Program-made: the position numbers and the translations under genes
Part shown: in pieces, positions 1 through 11,346 of the stretch
Position numbering within the stretch: position 1 is the first letter of the stretch
Layout of the letters: the number at the start of each line of letters is the position of its first letter
The notes under the pieces: generated by a model
The model's database searches: none
The model's input: only the letters and a program-made list of their open reading frames with translations
What the model was told of the DNA's origin: nothing
Source of the DNA: Gordionus sp. m RMFG-2023
Lineage: Eukaryota; Nematomorpha; Gordioida; Chordodea; Parachordodidae
Assembly: GCF_954871325.1 (NCBI RefSeq)
Contig: NC_088776.1
Span: 12,338,052-12,402,051 of the forward strand
Length of the DNA: 64,000 nucleotides
Direction of reading: 5' to 3'

Positions 1-355
1 TTTAACTTTCATATAATTTACATTTTACAATTATTAAACTGTCAATTTTCATAATCAAATATCGCGATATAAATATTTTAATTTCGATCTGAAAGGAGAA
101 AATACATAAACACTTTAAATAGGTATTGGATTTAAAATCTTTTATCCTTCTATTCTATACATATTACAGAATGCGATTAATTTATAACAAAATATAAACA
201 TCTATTTGCTGATTTTAAAATATAATCAAATGAACTGACATTCTCCTTAATTACCCGGCGGTATCCTCCTAATATGACCATTTTATTTTTTATTGTAATA
301 TTTCAAGAAGAATTAAAAATGTTAAAAACTTGTTTGTAACATTTAATCTTTTCAG

Positions 356-1134
356 ATTAGGATATGGGAAGGTAGGGAGGATATAAGCGATTACGTTGAT
401 ATACCAGTAGGACTCATAAATTTTCACGATATATACTCCTTTCCTAAACACAAAGTCTTCAAAATACGAATACTTGGATATAGTAGAGGCGGCGACGGTA
501 AAATGAGTCAGGCGTTTGAAGTTTGTTTGCGTAAGTTTAAATTAATAATATTGTTATACCTTTCTTTGATTTAAAAAAAAATATACTAATTGCTGTTTCT
601 GTTAATAATGATAATGAGATATAGATGTTTGTTGAGAAATTTTTTTTAAAATTAATACTAAATATCAATTTGAGAATTCAAAATGAAATCCTTACCTTAA
701 TCATTCATGAATTGGAAGTGTCAATTTTATAAATTTATTTGATAACATCTTTTCTGTTTACATTACATATTCGCATCAAAAGATTTGAGTCTGGGCTAGT
801 GTATGAAATATTTTACAAACTAATGTTTTAAAAAATATATATATAACATAATGTTTCTTTTAGCCTGATATTATGATTAAGTTGCGGTATATTTATTTGA
901 AATCTATCCTTTTTTTAAAAAAAAATCTATATATTTCTAGAATGCAACGAGATAGAAAAACAAGATCACATTGAAAGATTGAGCCAAGAATATATGGCAA
1001 AATTTGACGATGACTCTTACAAAACGTATCCATCTTCCCACGGGATCTCGAACATTCCAAATTTTCTAAATTACAAATTTTTAGTCACCTTATTATGTAC
1101 AATCTATGCATTTTCTTTGTTGAAAATTGTTTGA
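356..1134 (+). CDS. 3' end of an FNIII-like, GPI-anchored surface protein (contactin-like?)
   Basis: Two exons join cleanly: 356-530 (acceptor TTTTCAG, donor GTAAGT, ends phase 1) and 941-1134 (acceptor TTTCTAG, stop TGA). The first exon reads as the end of a fibronectin-III domain, with a run like FKIRILGYSRGGDG-K-S that matches the usual 'Y-x-V-x-V-xAy-xxG-GxxS' F-G strands. A CLQC pair follows, then a polar linker, then a C-terminal hydrophobic stretch of about 17 residues (LVTLLCTIYAFSLLKIV) with no cytoplasmic tail, as in GPI signals. Contactins end in the same way (FNIII repeats, then a GPI signal), but the homology is inferred from about 120 residues only. The 5' part lies outside the window. 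Confidence 0.6.
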
Positions 1135-2005
1135 TTTCATATTATTTTAATGTATTATAAGTAATTGTACATTATATCAAGAAAAATTGCTTTCGATTCG
1201 TTATCCGTTCCCCGTTATAAAAATTTTTCATTTTTTTCTAATAAGTAGTTATATAACCTTTTTTTTATTTTATACGTGAAACCAAAAAAAGTACTCATTA
1301 ACATCTCATCTCAACTTATTACAATCATCTTAAAATATTTTGCCTTTTATAATCATTTTTAGGGCATTGATTTAATATACGCATTGAAATTAGGATTTTG
1401 TTTTAAAATAAATATTTTTTTATCAATTTTTATTCTCATTTATTCATGTTTGATTTTTTTTAGAGATATGAATGAGTAAATCTTTATATTCCTCTCTTCA
1501 TCAGCCTTCGAATTATACATCGCCATTTCTAACTCGAACACATTCCGTCATATTAATTTTTATAATATAATTAATATTCATACCCTTAAAATTTTGCTAT
1601 AATTGTTAAATTTAACGGCAATATTTTGTTATTTCTTAAACCTCCTCATCAATCATTGAAAATTTTATTTAATAATATTTTGATTTATTTTAAAAAAATA
1701 AATATTTAGATGGGGTAGGTTTTAGGTTAGGAATTTAAACTTAAAAATATTACCCTCAGGAAATGTTAATCACATTTTTTAGACCTTTAATTCAATTTAA
1801 CAATTCCTTATTTTAAACATTCCTTCAAATAAATTTTTTAATATTTATAAATTATTTTTTTTACGCTAAATTTTTTTAAAAAATGGATATTTTAAATTTT
1901 ACAATCATTCGAATTTATATTTTATACGCATTATACATTTTTTTAGAGTTATAGCAAATTTTTATATGAATTAGTTTTTGAAAATAGATATTATTTTTTA
2001 ATAAT
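1135..2005. other. AT-rich non-coding stretch
   Basis: This is the 3' flank of the preceding gene. It is composed of T and A runs. No ORF, repeat or RNA structure was recognised. Confidence 0.5.
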
Positions 2006-2199
2006 TTATTTATTTTTTGTATACTCATAATTTTTTTTAAAAATGATAATACTATTATCAGAGTAAGGACTTTTTTCTGGAATAGGATTCTTCTCGTCTG
2101 ATAGATCATCATTGCGAGCAGTCCATTTTAGGCATAGCGTCATTGGAATGAGTTTTGTCCAAGATATGGCATCCTTAAGATGGAATGGTCTTTCGACGG
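2006..2199 (-). CDS. exon-like island, possible terminal coding exon
   Basis: On the minus strand an open frame of 63 codons plus a stop (stop at 2006-2008) begins directly after a GTCACAG acceptor ending at base 2200. The part at 2080-2200 is clearly more GC-rich than the surrounding DNA, which is how the real exons of this window look. The peptide contains WTKLIPMTLCLKWTARNDD and an acidic/proline stretch (SDEKNPIPEKSPYSDN). I do not recognise a family. A longer minus-strand ORF overlapping it in another frame is low-complexity and looks spurious. It may be the last exon of a minus-strand gene, or a transposon remnant. Confidence 0.3.
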
Positions 2200-5100
2200 C
2201 TGTGACATTTTTTATAATAATATTGCAAAATATGATTATTTTTATTTGAAAATTCTAACTTTTTGACAAATTGGTGTCTTTTCTTGCTATATTTTTTCTG
2301 ATATCTCCCCGTGAATGAGATATTTCTAACCAAGAATAATTTTATACAAGATAAGACCTAATAATATATATATAATTTACCTACTAAGAATAATCAGGAT
2401 AACTTGGAACACAAATCAGGGTACATTGAAACTCCAAAATTTTAGATTATTTTACACTTAATTTTATTGATTTAATAACTAATATACTAAATTCAAAATA
2501 CTAGGGAAAAAAAATTTGCATAAATTTTACGATTTAATAACTAATTTAAATGAAATTAAAATTTTCGATAATGAATTATTTAAAAAAAATATATAATGTA
2601 TTCATAAAGCTTGACAGCAATCATGACCATTTAAGATTGTATTAAAAATAATGTTTTAATTAGATTTCAAAGAAGGCAAAAATATTGATTAAAATTTAAA
2701 GAAAAGGAGTAAAGATAAATCTTTTAACGGATAACCTCCGATAGGATTTGATTGATTTTAAGATGTAGTTAACTAAACTTTTTTTTAATCAAAAGAAAAT
2801 ATTTTTTATGTTTACTATAAATTAAAGCTAAACTATAGAAATATAGAAGTAGAGATAACATTTATATTATATTTTTGAGTGTATCTTAAATACAATGATA
2901 GTAATGAGATCAAATCACCACATATTTTCCAACTCATTTTTACTTATCTAAGAACAATATGACAACTAACTAATACTATGTTTTGTTTTATTTAAAAGAA
3001 CAGGATTTATTAAATTTCGAAATTTAAAAAAAATACCAAATCAAAATGGCGAATACTGAAGAAATTTGATACCATGTTAACTAATAAATTTTTGACCTTA
3101 TTAAGACCTTAAATTTGAGTGAATATGAAGTTATCTTTTTTTATGAAGGGATATTATTTATAATTATGTATTTTTTTTAATATAGAGTTTTCAATATTAA
3201 ATAGGATTGGTTGCTTCTATTGATTGGTTAATATTTTACTTTTATATGAATGAATAGCTATTTTTTTATAAATTTTAATTAAAAAGAAGCAGTTGTATAA
3301 TCAATTTAAAAATAAAAATTGATATTAATCTTAATTCCGTAAATTAGCAGGGCAATAGTGATTGCCTTTGTAGTTTGGGGTTGAGACTTTTTAAACCTAT
3401 AATAATAATTCATAGAATCTTTCCTTAAGTATAACAAGAATAAGCATAAGATCATAGTGTAAAAAATATTATTACACTTTTGTATATTTCTTTTTGTAAG
3501 ACTCAACTATAAACTTGGATATATAATATTTATAAATTTTATTGATATATTTTGGGATTAATTTTTTTGCTTATATGTAATCAATTAATATCGCTAAAAC
3601 ATATAGTTGCAACCTCATATTTATTGTCAATTATCTAAATATATTTATTCTCAATAATATTAAATATACTTCTCCGATCAATTGACCGACTTGCCAACCC
3701 TGTCTATAATAGATATCATCTTGGGGTAAAACACCCCTACTCCATTAAAAAAACTATGCAAAATGTAAAGTTTCTTCCTTCTTCCCTTCCCCTCCCTACA
3801 CTTTTTTTCACTTCCTTCTTAAACCATTTTATTATTGTGAAGATTATGTTTTATGAATGATATCCGAATATATTTCATGGTAATAAATTAGGCTAAAAAA
3901 GACAAAAATATTGTAATATATCAATTCATATTATATATGATAAGATTACCAACACTGTTTAAAATAAAATAATATATACTTATACAGTTTATGTAAATAA
4001 ATGGTTATTGTAAGAATTTTAATTTATTTATGTAGATACACATTGAAGAAAGAATATTTTAGAAAAACCCGTATCCCTATTGATTTTTTATTTTTAAAAA
4101 AACATATTTCTTAAGCTCAGAATTACAAACATTTGAAATAATATTCTATACTAAGGTAACATCATATGATTCGTATGAAGTTGGCAGTACAGGAAGCACA
4201 AATTCTTAACGTCAATATTTAATATAATTTATGCTTAGCTTCCTACCGGATGTAAAATATTAATAAAAAACTACATTAAATGTTTTTTAAACTTTTATAG
4301 TATTAATATTTACTAAAAAAACTAAGTTTATACTCATATTATAAGATTTAATAATAATTTTGTTAAATATATATCATATTATATGCTATATAAAAGTATT
4401 ATACTTAGCGCAAACTCTAAAATTTAAAAATTATAATAACGCAAATCATACAAATAAAATTTTTATAATTCCTTTTTTCTATTTGATCTTTTTACCCAGA
4501 ACCACAACTAAACTATTTGTGTGTTTAATTTTTTGAAGAGCCTATTTACATAAATATTTTATTTTTTGATTTCGATGTTGCTTTAAGTTTTCATAGAATA
4601 AAAAGATTTCTATTCTAAGAAAGCTTGCTCTATAATTGTTGTATTTTTTTGTTTAAATTATCCAATTATTGGTTTTGTTGAGGGAACAAATTTTTCAAAT
4701 AAGTAAAAACATTAATTTATTCATTGTTTAGGAGTAAAAAGTGTTATATTTGTTGTAATTGTAAATGAAACTATTTTTTTTTACAATACTAAACTTTAAC
4801 ATTATAAGTTTTGTCCATTTAAATTTACAATAGGCAAAACTGAAGAGTTTCGTGTCAGTAAGGATAAAAACAAACATTAAATAAAGGTAGAGCCATTGTA
4901 TTAACTACAATCATGTGTTAAATATGCGAGAGTTTATTTTGCTTCTCATTTTAATTGATCCGGTCCCGATTTTGTAATGATTGAAGGTGTGTCATACCTG
5001 TTGATCAATATAAAAGAGTATATCTCATCCCTGGTTGATCAATCTTGGAGGGAATCTTTACAAGCGATTGGAAAATATAGAGAAAATAAAAAGTCAATTA

Positions 5101-6050
5101 TAAAAGATTAGTTGACTTCGAATAAATCTTGGCAGAATTTTCATTTGAACTAATTTAGTGTCAAAAATAACACTATATCTGAGGCCTATATCAAATTTAT
5201 ATATATAATAATAAAAAATTCAAAACATATGGTTGAAGCGTGGAGTGTCAAATATACTTATAAAAGGTAGGTATTTATAAAGATTCTGTGTATCACTTAT
5301 GTTTACCATAGTTCTACGACGTGTAACAGACAATTAAAAGAATGAATCCTCTTGGGAAATGCTTGCAAATGATAATGTGGCGTTTTTGCAGTTAGCTTTA
5401 GGAAGGGATGATGGATCAAAAAAATAGAAGTTAAATTATTAATGCTCAGTATTCATAATATTGAGGTAACAGATTTTCATAAATATTTTATTAATCAAAA
5501 TCATTTTCTGAAGGTGATACAAAATAAAATCATTTTGAAAATACATTTATATTATTCTTTCTCGGTGTTTTTCTTAATTGAATAAAAAATCATTTCAGTT
5601 GTTGGATGGGGGAAGGGGGGGGGGTATCAAAGGATTTTCTTTTTTAATATTAAAATGTTTTTTTTTCTCTAAGAATAATTTTGAATTATATTCATTATTT
5701 TAAAAAAATTAAAAATTAGTAACTTTTGCTTATTTTCTTTTAGATTATTTGTTCATGATAAAATATTGGATATTTGGGGGAGAGGAGGTAAGGTGAGTGT
5801 GGGAGAACAGAAGAGTTTTCGAAAAGAGGAGAAAAAATCTCAAGTTTTTTTTCTTTATGCTAATGGTCAAAGGTAAAATAGAATGTCCTAATGTGTTGTT
5901 TAAATTAAATAATGATCTTAAAATAAAACTATGATTATATTGTGTAGTAGGTAAAATACTTAGGATATACACTGAATGGTGGTTTGAAATGAACTATATC
6001 ACAAAATAAACAGGATGGATAAAATACCTATAATTTAGTGTATTCTGCAT
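2200..6050. other. AT-rich intergenic DNA, nothing recognised
   Basis: Short ORFs here are low-complexity Asn/Lys/Ile/Phe strings. There is a G run near 5610-5630. No transposon ends, RNA genes or exons were supported. Confidence 0.5.
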
Positions 6051-6430
6051 AGGCCCTGATTTTTCAAGATAGGCTCAGCCCGAAATTTTTTTTCAAAAAA
6101 AATGTGTCCCCCGATTTCTAACAAAATTTTTCTTTTATTTATCCCGAAAAGCTCCACCCGAAATAAAAATAAAAATTATATGTCCACCCGATCCGAATTT
6201 ATTTAAATACAATAAAATTTAATATTTTTTTAATAAAAAAGATTAACCCTCTTGTCTCTTGCAAGGATTTTAAAATATATCAATTTATTTGACTAAATAA
6301 TGATATCATATTTAAAAATTTAAGCCCGACAACATTTAAAAAAAAATAATAGGCCCGACCCAGCCCGAACCGAAATTATATTTTAAAAATGAACCCTGAC
6401 CCAAAATCTGTTTGGGCCGGGATGGGAATC
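6051..6430. mobile_element. CCCGA/GGCCC-rich non-autonomous element
   Basis: The sequence starts near CTGCATAGGCCCTGA and ends in GGGCCGGGATGGG. Its interior has spaced 'CCCGA' blocks: 'TGTCCACCCGATCCGAATTT' followed by ATTTAAATACA. The same blocks in the same order occur at 52128-52475, so this is a dispersed repeat. It resembles the GGGCC-type hAT MITEs elsewhere in the window. No intact target duplication was found, and there is no coding capacity. Confidence 0.55.
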
Positions 6431-7429
6431 ATTTTTGAAAAAAAAATAATCATAGAGGGCAATTGCTATCAATATTAACAAAAAATAGTCACTGGTATTT
6501 TAAAAAAGCAATCTATGGGGATTTGAATCGATTTAGAATTAATAACTAAGGGCGGTTTTTTGAAAAAATTCGATTTATCCGGAAATCTATTTTAGCATGT
6601 AGAGGCAATCTATCCTATCAATTTCAAAACTCTTCTTCGCCATAAACTTTTGTGTATTTTGTAATTTATATGAAAAATATAAATTAAGAGTATAATTATA
6701 AAATTCATAATGAAGTGGGTACTCGTCAGATTTTTTAAATTTAAAAATCGCGCGCCATAAATGATTTAAAATGGAAAGATTCCGAATCTCCATGGTTTAC
6801 ATATCCCAATACGACATATATAAACGTTATATAGAGATATAAATTTGGTTATTTTAATTAGACTAATGAATGACCCTTTTCATCTTCTTTTCTTTGTCCA
6901 ATTATTTTAATTAAATTTACGAAATTTCGAATGTTAAATTTACAAAAAAATATAAAATACGTATTTTTGATATTACAAAATATCTATAAAAGAAAATTTA
7001 TAGGTTTTTATTTTTCCATAATAACTTTAAGAAAAATACCAATCCAATTAATTAAGTTTTTATTTGTAATATACAAATTTTAAATTTACTATTTGTTAAG
7101 TTATTATTTTTAACAAGGTGTTAAAAAATATTAAAATATATGTACTATGAATTTTTCAGCTATTTCATGCAATTTGTAATAATTTGTTAAATTTATCACC
7201 TTTCTTTTATTTTAAAAAGAAATAAAATGTAATTTTGTAATTTAATGAGAAAACTCTTAGCTATCATTATGATATTCCCCAAAATAATAAACTTTACAAC
7301 ATCCTTTCACCTTTTCTTCATCATTTTACACTTGAATATAGTTTTACTAATTATTTTATTTATATTATGGGGAGGGGGATAAAGTTGTTAAGCCATAACT
7401 CGAAGATTTTGGAAAATTGTTGTCAGGAG

Positions 7430-8335
7430 ACTATGAGGGGAAGGGCAGGTATCCAAGAATCAATTTGGTTTTGTACAAGTCTGTTAGATCATTGATCTGA
7501 TTTTTGTCCTATGAACACTGATGGGGAAATATGAGGAGATGCAGATGGTGTTTATTAACCTTGAAAATCCCAATGATACTCTATCCAGAAACCAAATATA
7601 ATAGTGTATACGCAAAAGATGAATCCTGAAGGTTTATGTGCAACTCCTTAGATGTATTTACGAGGATTCTGCTTCAATGGTTATAACGGTGGTTAGAGAC
7701 TCAAGGCCATTTCCCATAGAAGTTGGGCTACATAAAGGGTCAGAGTTATTTTCTCTTCGTACTCATCCTCGATATTATAACATCGAGGACCTGCAGAAGC
7801 CAGCACATTGGTAAATGTTGTATACATTGATATATGCGATTGAAGTGATGGCAGCACTGCGGTCCGGTGCTTGGGAAATGATTGGAGAAATATGGCCACC
7901 ATATTAGCTATTCTAAAATAGTGTATCTGGCAACGAACGCTGCAGGTTGGTGCCAAGGAATTATGACTTGTTCCATACGCGTAAGTTGAAAGGTTTGGCT
8001 ATCTTAAGTCTACAATACATCAAGATGGAGGTTGTCATGAAGAAGTCAATGTAGGGTGCAGAAGGGCTGGATGAAATGGAGAAGCATATCAGGGGTGCTT
8101 TGTGATAAGAAGTTGTTACTATGGCTTAAAGGTAAGGGTGATCGAACTATCGTTAGACCGGGCTTATTGCATGGGTGTTAAATTTGGGCAGTGGGAGCTC
8201 CCAAGAAGAATGTGTTGAATGTACCACAATGAAAATGATCCAATGGGGCCTAGGATAAACCAAGCAGGGATTGTATGACCGATGATGGCCTAAATAACGA
8301 AGATTGGCATAGCTCACTTGTAGGAATTACCAATT
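7430..8335 (+). mobile_element. RTE-like LINE relic (reverse transcriptase and C-terminus)
   Basis: Degraded plus-strand pieces match non-LTR reverse transcriptase in the right order. 'MQMVFINLENPNDTLSR' near 7537 corresponds to the family's 'MVFIDLEKAYDRVPR'. 'YEDSASMVITVV...FPIEVGLHKGSEL' at 7656-7750 corresponds to 'MYEGS-T-V...F-VEVGLHQGSALSP'. 'GG(C)HEEVN' and 'LKGKGDRTIVRPGLLHG' near 8020-8180 correspond to 'LKGKVYRTVVRPALLYG'. 'NEDW' near 8295 fits the 'RNEDI' region. Stops and frameshifts interrupt the frame many times and the endonuclease part is missing. A minus-strand ORF of 87 codons here is a shadow. The family assignment comes from motif memory. Confidence 0.75.
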
Positions 8336-8435
8336 TAAAATATAATTATCCATGTTTTTTGGGTGTAGGTAATTTCGTTTTTATGGAATAATTTTTTTTT
8401 ATTTTAATTATATTATATTTTATGATTGGAATATG

Positions 8436-9055
8436 GTTATATATAGTGTTTGCAACGGACCGGTCCGGTCCGGTCCGGTCGGTCTTTTTTTCTAAAATGG
8501 GACCGGACCGATGGACCGTTAAGTCAAATGAGACCGGACCGTGGGACCGTCGGTCCGGTCCGGTCCAGGCGGTCCGGTCCCACCTAAAAAAATTTTTTTT
8601 ATAAAGCTACAAAAGTTTTATTCTGCATTTAAATTTATTAAAAATGAATAGTTAAATTACCCTATTAATATTTCAATTATATCATCAATTCATTTTTATT
8701 ATATTATACACAAATTCCTAATCAAAGAAGAATATAAAAAGTAAACTATGAATATTGAATTTAATGAAACGGAAGAATATAAAAAGTAAACGATGAATTA
8801 GATATTATATAGTGTTAGGCATTAAATAATCATATTTTATATGTTCATGTACATACACATTAACTATAAAGCAATTTATAGTAAACTTTTATATTCTTTA
8901 ATCGGTCTTCGGGGTCGGACCGGACCGGACCGTGGGACCGTGTTGTTGGACGGGACCGTCCCATAGGACCGAAAAGTCTAATAAGACCGGACTGGACCGG
9001 ACCGGACCGTCGGTCCGACCGATCGGACCGGACCGTTGCAAACACTAGTTATATA
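8436..9055. mobile_element. hAT-type non-autonomous element, 604 bp, with GGTCC-rich inverted arms
   Basis: The element occupies 8444-9047. It is flanked by perfect 8-bp target duplications GTTATATA (8436-8443 and 9048-9055), the hAT signature. Its ends are TAGTGTTTGCAACGG and the reverse complement. Both arms are long quasi-repeats of GGACCG/CGGTCC. The middle is AT-rich and contains a short duplication (AAGAATATAAAAAGTAAAC twice, 8728-8791). There is no transposase. Two short ORFs (8422-8604 + and 8860-9045 -) are translations of the GGTCC repeats. The intact target duplication suggests a fairly young insertion. Confidence 0.9.
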
Positions 9056-11115
9056 TATTATAAATTAATAAAAATGTGATATTAAAAGTTTTTTTTAAAG
9101 ATTAATTGAAAAAAAATTCCACCTTTCATTTCAAAAAATTGTTAAGAAAAATATTTTAATTTTTATATTTCCGTTAAAAACAGATGGAAATTATTGAAAA
9201 AACATAATTTCTCAGAGGTAAATTAAGAGCTCAAGTTTTGAAATATAATACTATATATGACTAATCAAGGAAAGAAAAGCAATAATATGTACTATTGCGC
9301 AATATGGTGTAATATCATATAAATTTTTTAGAAATGTATATTGTACACATTCTGGAATGCATTTTCTGCAAAATTAGATTTTAAATGTAAGTGCTAAATA
9401 AATGATTTTAAGTTGGAAAATAAAAACAATAATTAAGTTGTTTTTTATAATTTTTAAAATTTAATTTCCCAAGAAATACACTTTAGTATGTGTAAAATAC
9501 TTTCCTACAAAATTCAGATAATTTGGCATCATACTTATGAGTCATTTTAAATTTATACACTGTCAATAAATATACGTAAAAAACTTTATGCTATTTTGAA
9601 ATGGCTAAAATTACTATCTAAGCATAGAGATTTTGAATGTAGAGAGCAGAAAGGTTTAGCCCTTTTTTGGTCAAATTTTAGGGCTTTGGTAGATTTTAAT
9701 TGACTAAAAAATTTTTAGTCGTTTTTAAAAAATGGAGGTTTTTGACACTAATATTGTCAATACACGAATTGACTAAGTAAGAGTTTTAATCTGGTATACT
9801 GCCTATAATATTTTTTTAAAGTTTCTAATTGAATATTCATACTCTTTAACTTTATAAAAGAACTTAATAACTGTAACAACCTTGATAATATGTTAAATAT
9901 TTTTTAACATAAGGAAAAATGTATTATAAAAATTTTTGTGATTCGAAAAATATGATAATACTACTATATATAATTTGGTATTATTTCTTTCTTTTTTTCT
10001 TTTTTTTTGGAAATATGACATTTTATGCATGATTAAATAGCAAATCATTAAGCGAAAATCATTATTTATGCATGAATTCGAATAACTTTTTGAATCATTG
10101 TTTATAGAAATTACAAAATAATAAAGAGGATAAATGTCAAAATATAGTATTTATAATATAAATAATAGTTGTATTACAGAAGAAAATAATGCGCTTTTCA
10201 AATGAATAGGCGGAATTATCTCACTTATAGAAATATACCAGCCATTTACTTTTCCGAAAGACAAATCTGACGTCATGGGCACATTTTAAGTCTTACATTA
10301 GATATTACCTCACAGTAATAATTCAGGGACGAATAATAATTTAATTAATTAATATAATAATGACAGATTAAATTTTAAGTATCGAAATTTCCTTCAAGGA
10401 ATTTATTTTGTTTTTTTCTTTCTATAAAACAAAAAATAAATTAAATTTATGCTTTAAAAAAAATATGATGATAGTGACCATTTTAAATTTTATATAAAAA
10501 TCAGAAAAAAGGTATCTTAAATACAAATTACTTGAAAATTTTCAAAAAGATACAAAATACTTTCAGAATATTTTCAAAAAGATACAAAATACTTTCAGAA
10601 TATTTTACCAAAAATAATTTAAACAAAATTACTTTAACCAGTATACGTTTGACTATTATTGCCATAATTTTTATAAGTATAGCTACCTGACTTGGGTAAT
10701 GATTCAAATCTCCAAATCAGACTGGTAAGCAATTATTAGTTTTCTTTAAAAATTTATTAGGTTGAACCCTTGGGGATAAAGGGATATTTATGAAAATATT
10801 GTTCCACACAGTAAATATGATCCTAAGACAATCCTGGTTTAGAACTAAAATATTATTTGCACGAAATTTTTTTAAATCCAATTACTGCTTAGATTTGAAA
10901 AATAATATTTCAAGATGTTTTAAAATCATGGGTAGATAAAATCCCCCAAAAATTATTATAAGGATAGTGAGTCTATAACTCAATTTAATATCAATTTTTA
11001 TTACGGGAAAAACATATTTTACAAATAAAAAAAACTAAAATATTTTAGACAAAATGATTTACAAGTAGAAAAAATAGCACAGTGCCGGAGAAAAAAACAT
11101 AGACGCTAACATAAT
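9056..11115. other. AT-rich intergenic DNA
   Basis: The only structure noted is the direct duplication at 10539-10606. No coding exon or transposon end was supported. Confidence 0.5.
10539..10606. repeat. tandem duplication, two 32-bp units
   Basis: The unit TTTTCAAAAAGATACAAAAT followed by ACTTTCAGAATA occurs twice head-to-tail without a mismatch, so the duplication is recent. Confidence 0.9.
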
Positions 11116-11346
11116 ATTCATATAAGAAACCTGCAAGTCCGGCCTAAGCCCAACTCGGGTAGCCGGTTTAAATACCAGGGCCGGGCCTAAAATAAATTTT
11201 TTTTAAAAACTAACAATTGCTTATTTTAAAACCAAATATTTAAAATCGCCATTATTAGCTATAGAAATTAAAAATAAATGTAATATATTTTTAAAAATCC
11301 GGGCCGGGCCGTGCAAATAGTACCTTTGCAGGTCTCTGATTCATAT
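11116..11346. mobile_element. GGGCC-type hAT MITE, 215 bp, intact target duplication
   Basis: The element occupies 11124-11338 between perfect 8-bp duplications ATTCATAT (11116-11123 and 11339-11346). Its ends are AAGAAACCTGCAAG and the complement of CAGAGACCTGCAAAGG. Inside is GGGCCGGGCC with a TTTTTTT spacer. It is the best-defined copy of a family with other copies at 16190, 24358, 27525, 46623, 63513 and 63861. It is non-coding. Confidence 0.88.

Noticed and set aside
7693-7956. Minus-strand ORF of 87 codons
   Set aside because: The plus strand of the same bases encodes recognisable LINE reverse transcriptase motifs, so this is an antisense shadow.
8422-9045. Two short ORFs (60 and 61 codons) with Gly-Pro-Val-Arg-Ser repeats
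   Set aside because: They are translations of the GGACCG/CGGTCC arms of the hAT element and have no independent coding support.
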